A DNA stretch of 64,000 bases from Candidatus Aminicenantota bacterium. Its GTDB lineage: Bacteria > Acidobacteriota > Aminicenantia > Aminicenantales > Aminicenantaceae. Location of the stretch: assembly GCA_020348385.1 (NCBI GenBank), contig CP070750.1, forward strand, positions 3,138,695 through 3,202,694, read 5' to 3'. Made by a program: the position numbers and the translations under genes. The notes under the pieces are model-generated. The model was not told where the DNA came from. It was given only the letters and a program-made list of their open reading frames with translations, and made no database searches. This document shows, in pieces, positions 63,908 to 64,000 of the stretch (positions are counted from its first letter, which is position 1; each line of letters opens with the position of its first letter).

Positions 63908-64000
63908 TAACGCAACAGTTTCATGATATAATCGGCGCAGCCCCAATCCAGCAATGCAGAGAAAGCCGCGATGGTTTTGTCAAAAAATCCGCTGGTGCTG
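63904..64000 (-). CDS. C-terminal fragment of an unknown gene (cut by window edge)
   Basis: On the minus strand 31 codons end in TAG, overlapping the stop of the fused sugar gene by three bases. The residues (ending DYIMKLLRY) have natural composition. The product cannot be identified from this piece. Confidence 0.4.
   Translation of the reverse strand, partial: STSGFFDKTIAAFSALLDWGCADYIMKLLRY

Overview
The window looks like a piece of the chromosome of a Gram-negative, probably anaerobic bacterium. Evidence for an outer membrane is the TonB N-terminus, a FadL-like barrel protein and several lipoproteins. Evidence for anaerobic, ferredoxin-based metabolism is a four-subunit 2-oxoacid:ferredoxin oxidoreductase, a 2[4Fe-4S] ferredoxin, the alpha part of an iron-sulfur class I fumarase, and an acetate kinase joined to a PduL-type phosphotransacylase. 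Paired 6-bladed beta-propeller lipoproteins and a long FtsX-like permease would fit the Acidobacteriota/Aminicenantota group. That placement is inferred from gene style, not from a marker tree.

Layout. 1-4677 (minus): tgt-yajC-secD-secF followed by a TonB-like gene cut by the window edge. 4772-6431 (minus): a divergent YchF and an AT-rich orphan. 6778-13841 (plus): UbiA-family prenyltransferase, signal peptidase I, membrane phosphatase, RecD2 helicase, SH3 protein and M48 protease. 13881-24550 (plus): a nucleotide-signalling region with two class III cyclases, three cyclic-nucleotide-binding-type domains in different proteins, an MscS channel, an MBL hydrolase and an FAD oxidoreductase. 24682-25556: tRNA-Arg(CCU), a small gene and a decayed tRNA 3' half. 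25603-35556: envelope, sensory and protease genes. 35567-42061 (minus): hypF, queH, a coiled-coil protein, an M14 carboxypeptidase and a barrel protein. 42152-44299 (plus): fabH, a TlpA-like thioredoxin and a rubrerythrin-like protein. 44311-47980 (minus): kor/vor genes and fumarase alpha. 48281-59149: aldehyde dehydrogenase, PilZ protein, SDR, propellers, peptidases and a permease. 59330-64000: a polysaccharide/UDP-sugar cluster.

The most striking item is the gene at 22229-24550. It encodes one polypeptide with an N-terminal cyclic-nucleotide-binding-like domain, a complete acetate kinase and a complete PduL-type phosphotransacylase. It is the last gene of a four-gene run that begins at a good promoter at 18756-18784: FAD oxidoreductase, stand-alone cNMP-binding protein, FHA-GAF-adenylate cyclase, and the fusion. 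The layout suggests that acetyl-CoA to acetate/ATP conversion is tied to cyclic-nucleotide signalling. The phosphate-binding arginine of the cNMP fold is replaced in the fusion itself, so the ligand is uncertain.

The intergenic DNA carries at least two families of short, transposase-less repeats. One has ends reading roughly CCTGAATTATTTATAAAAAA and full copies of about 213-226 bp. The other is a perfect-hairpin type (GGGGACGAAGTCCGGATAC); one copy supplies the end of queH and lies directly before hypF.
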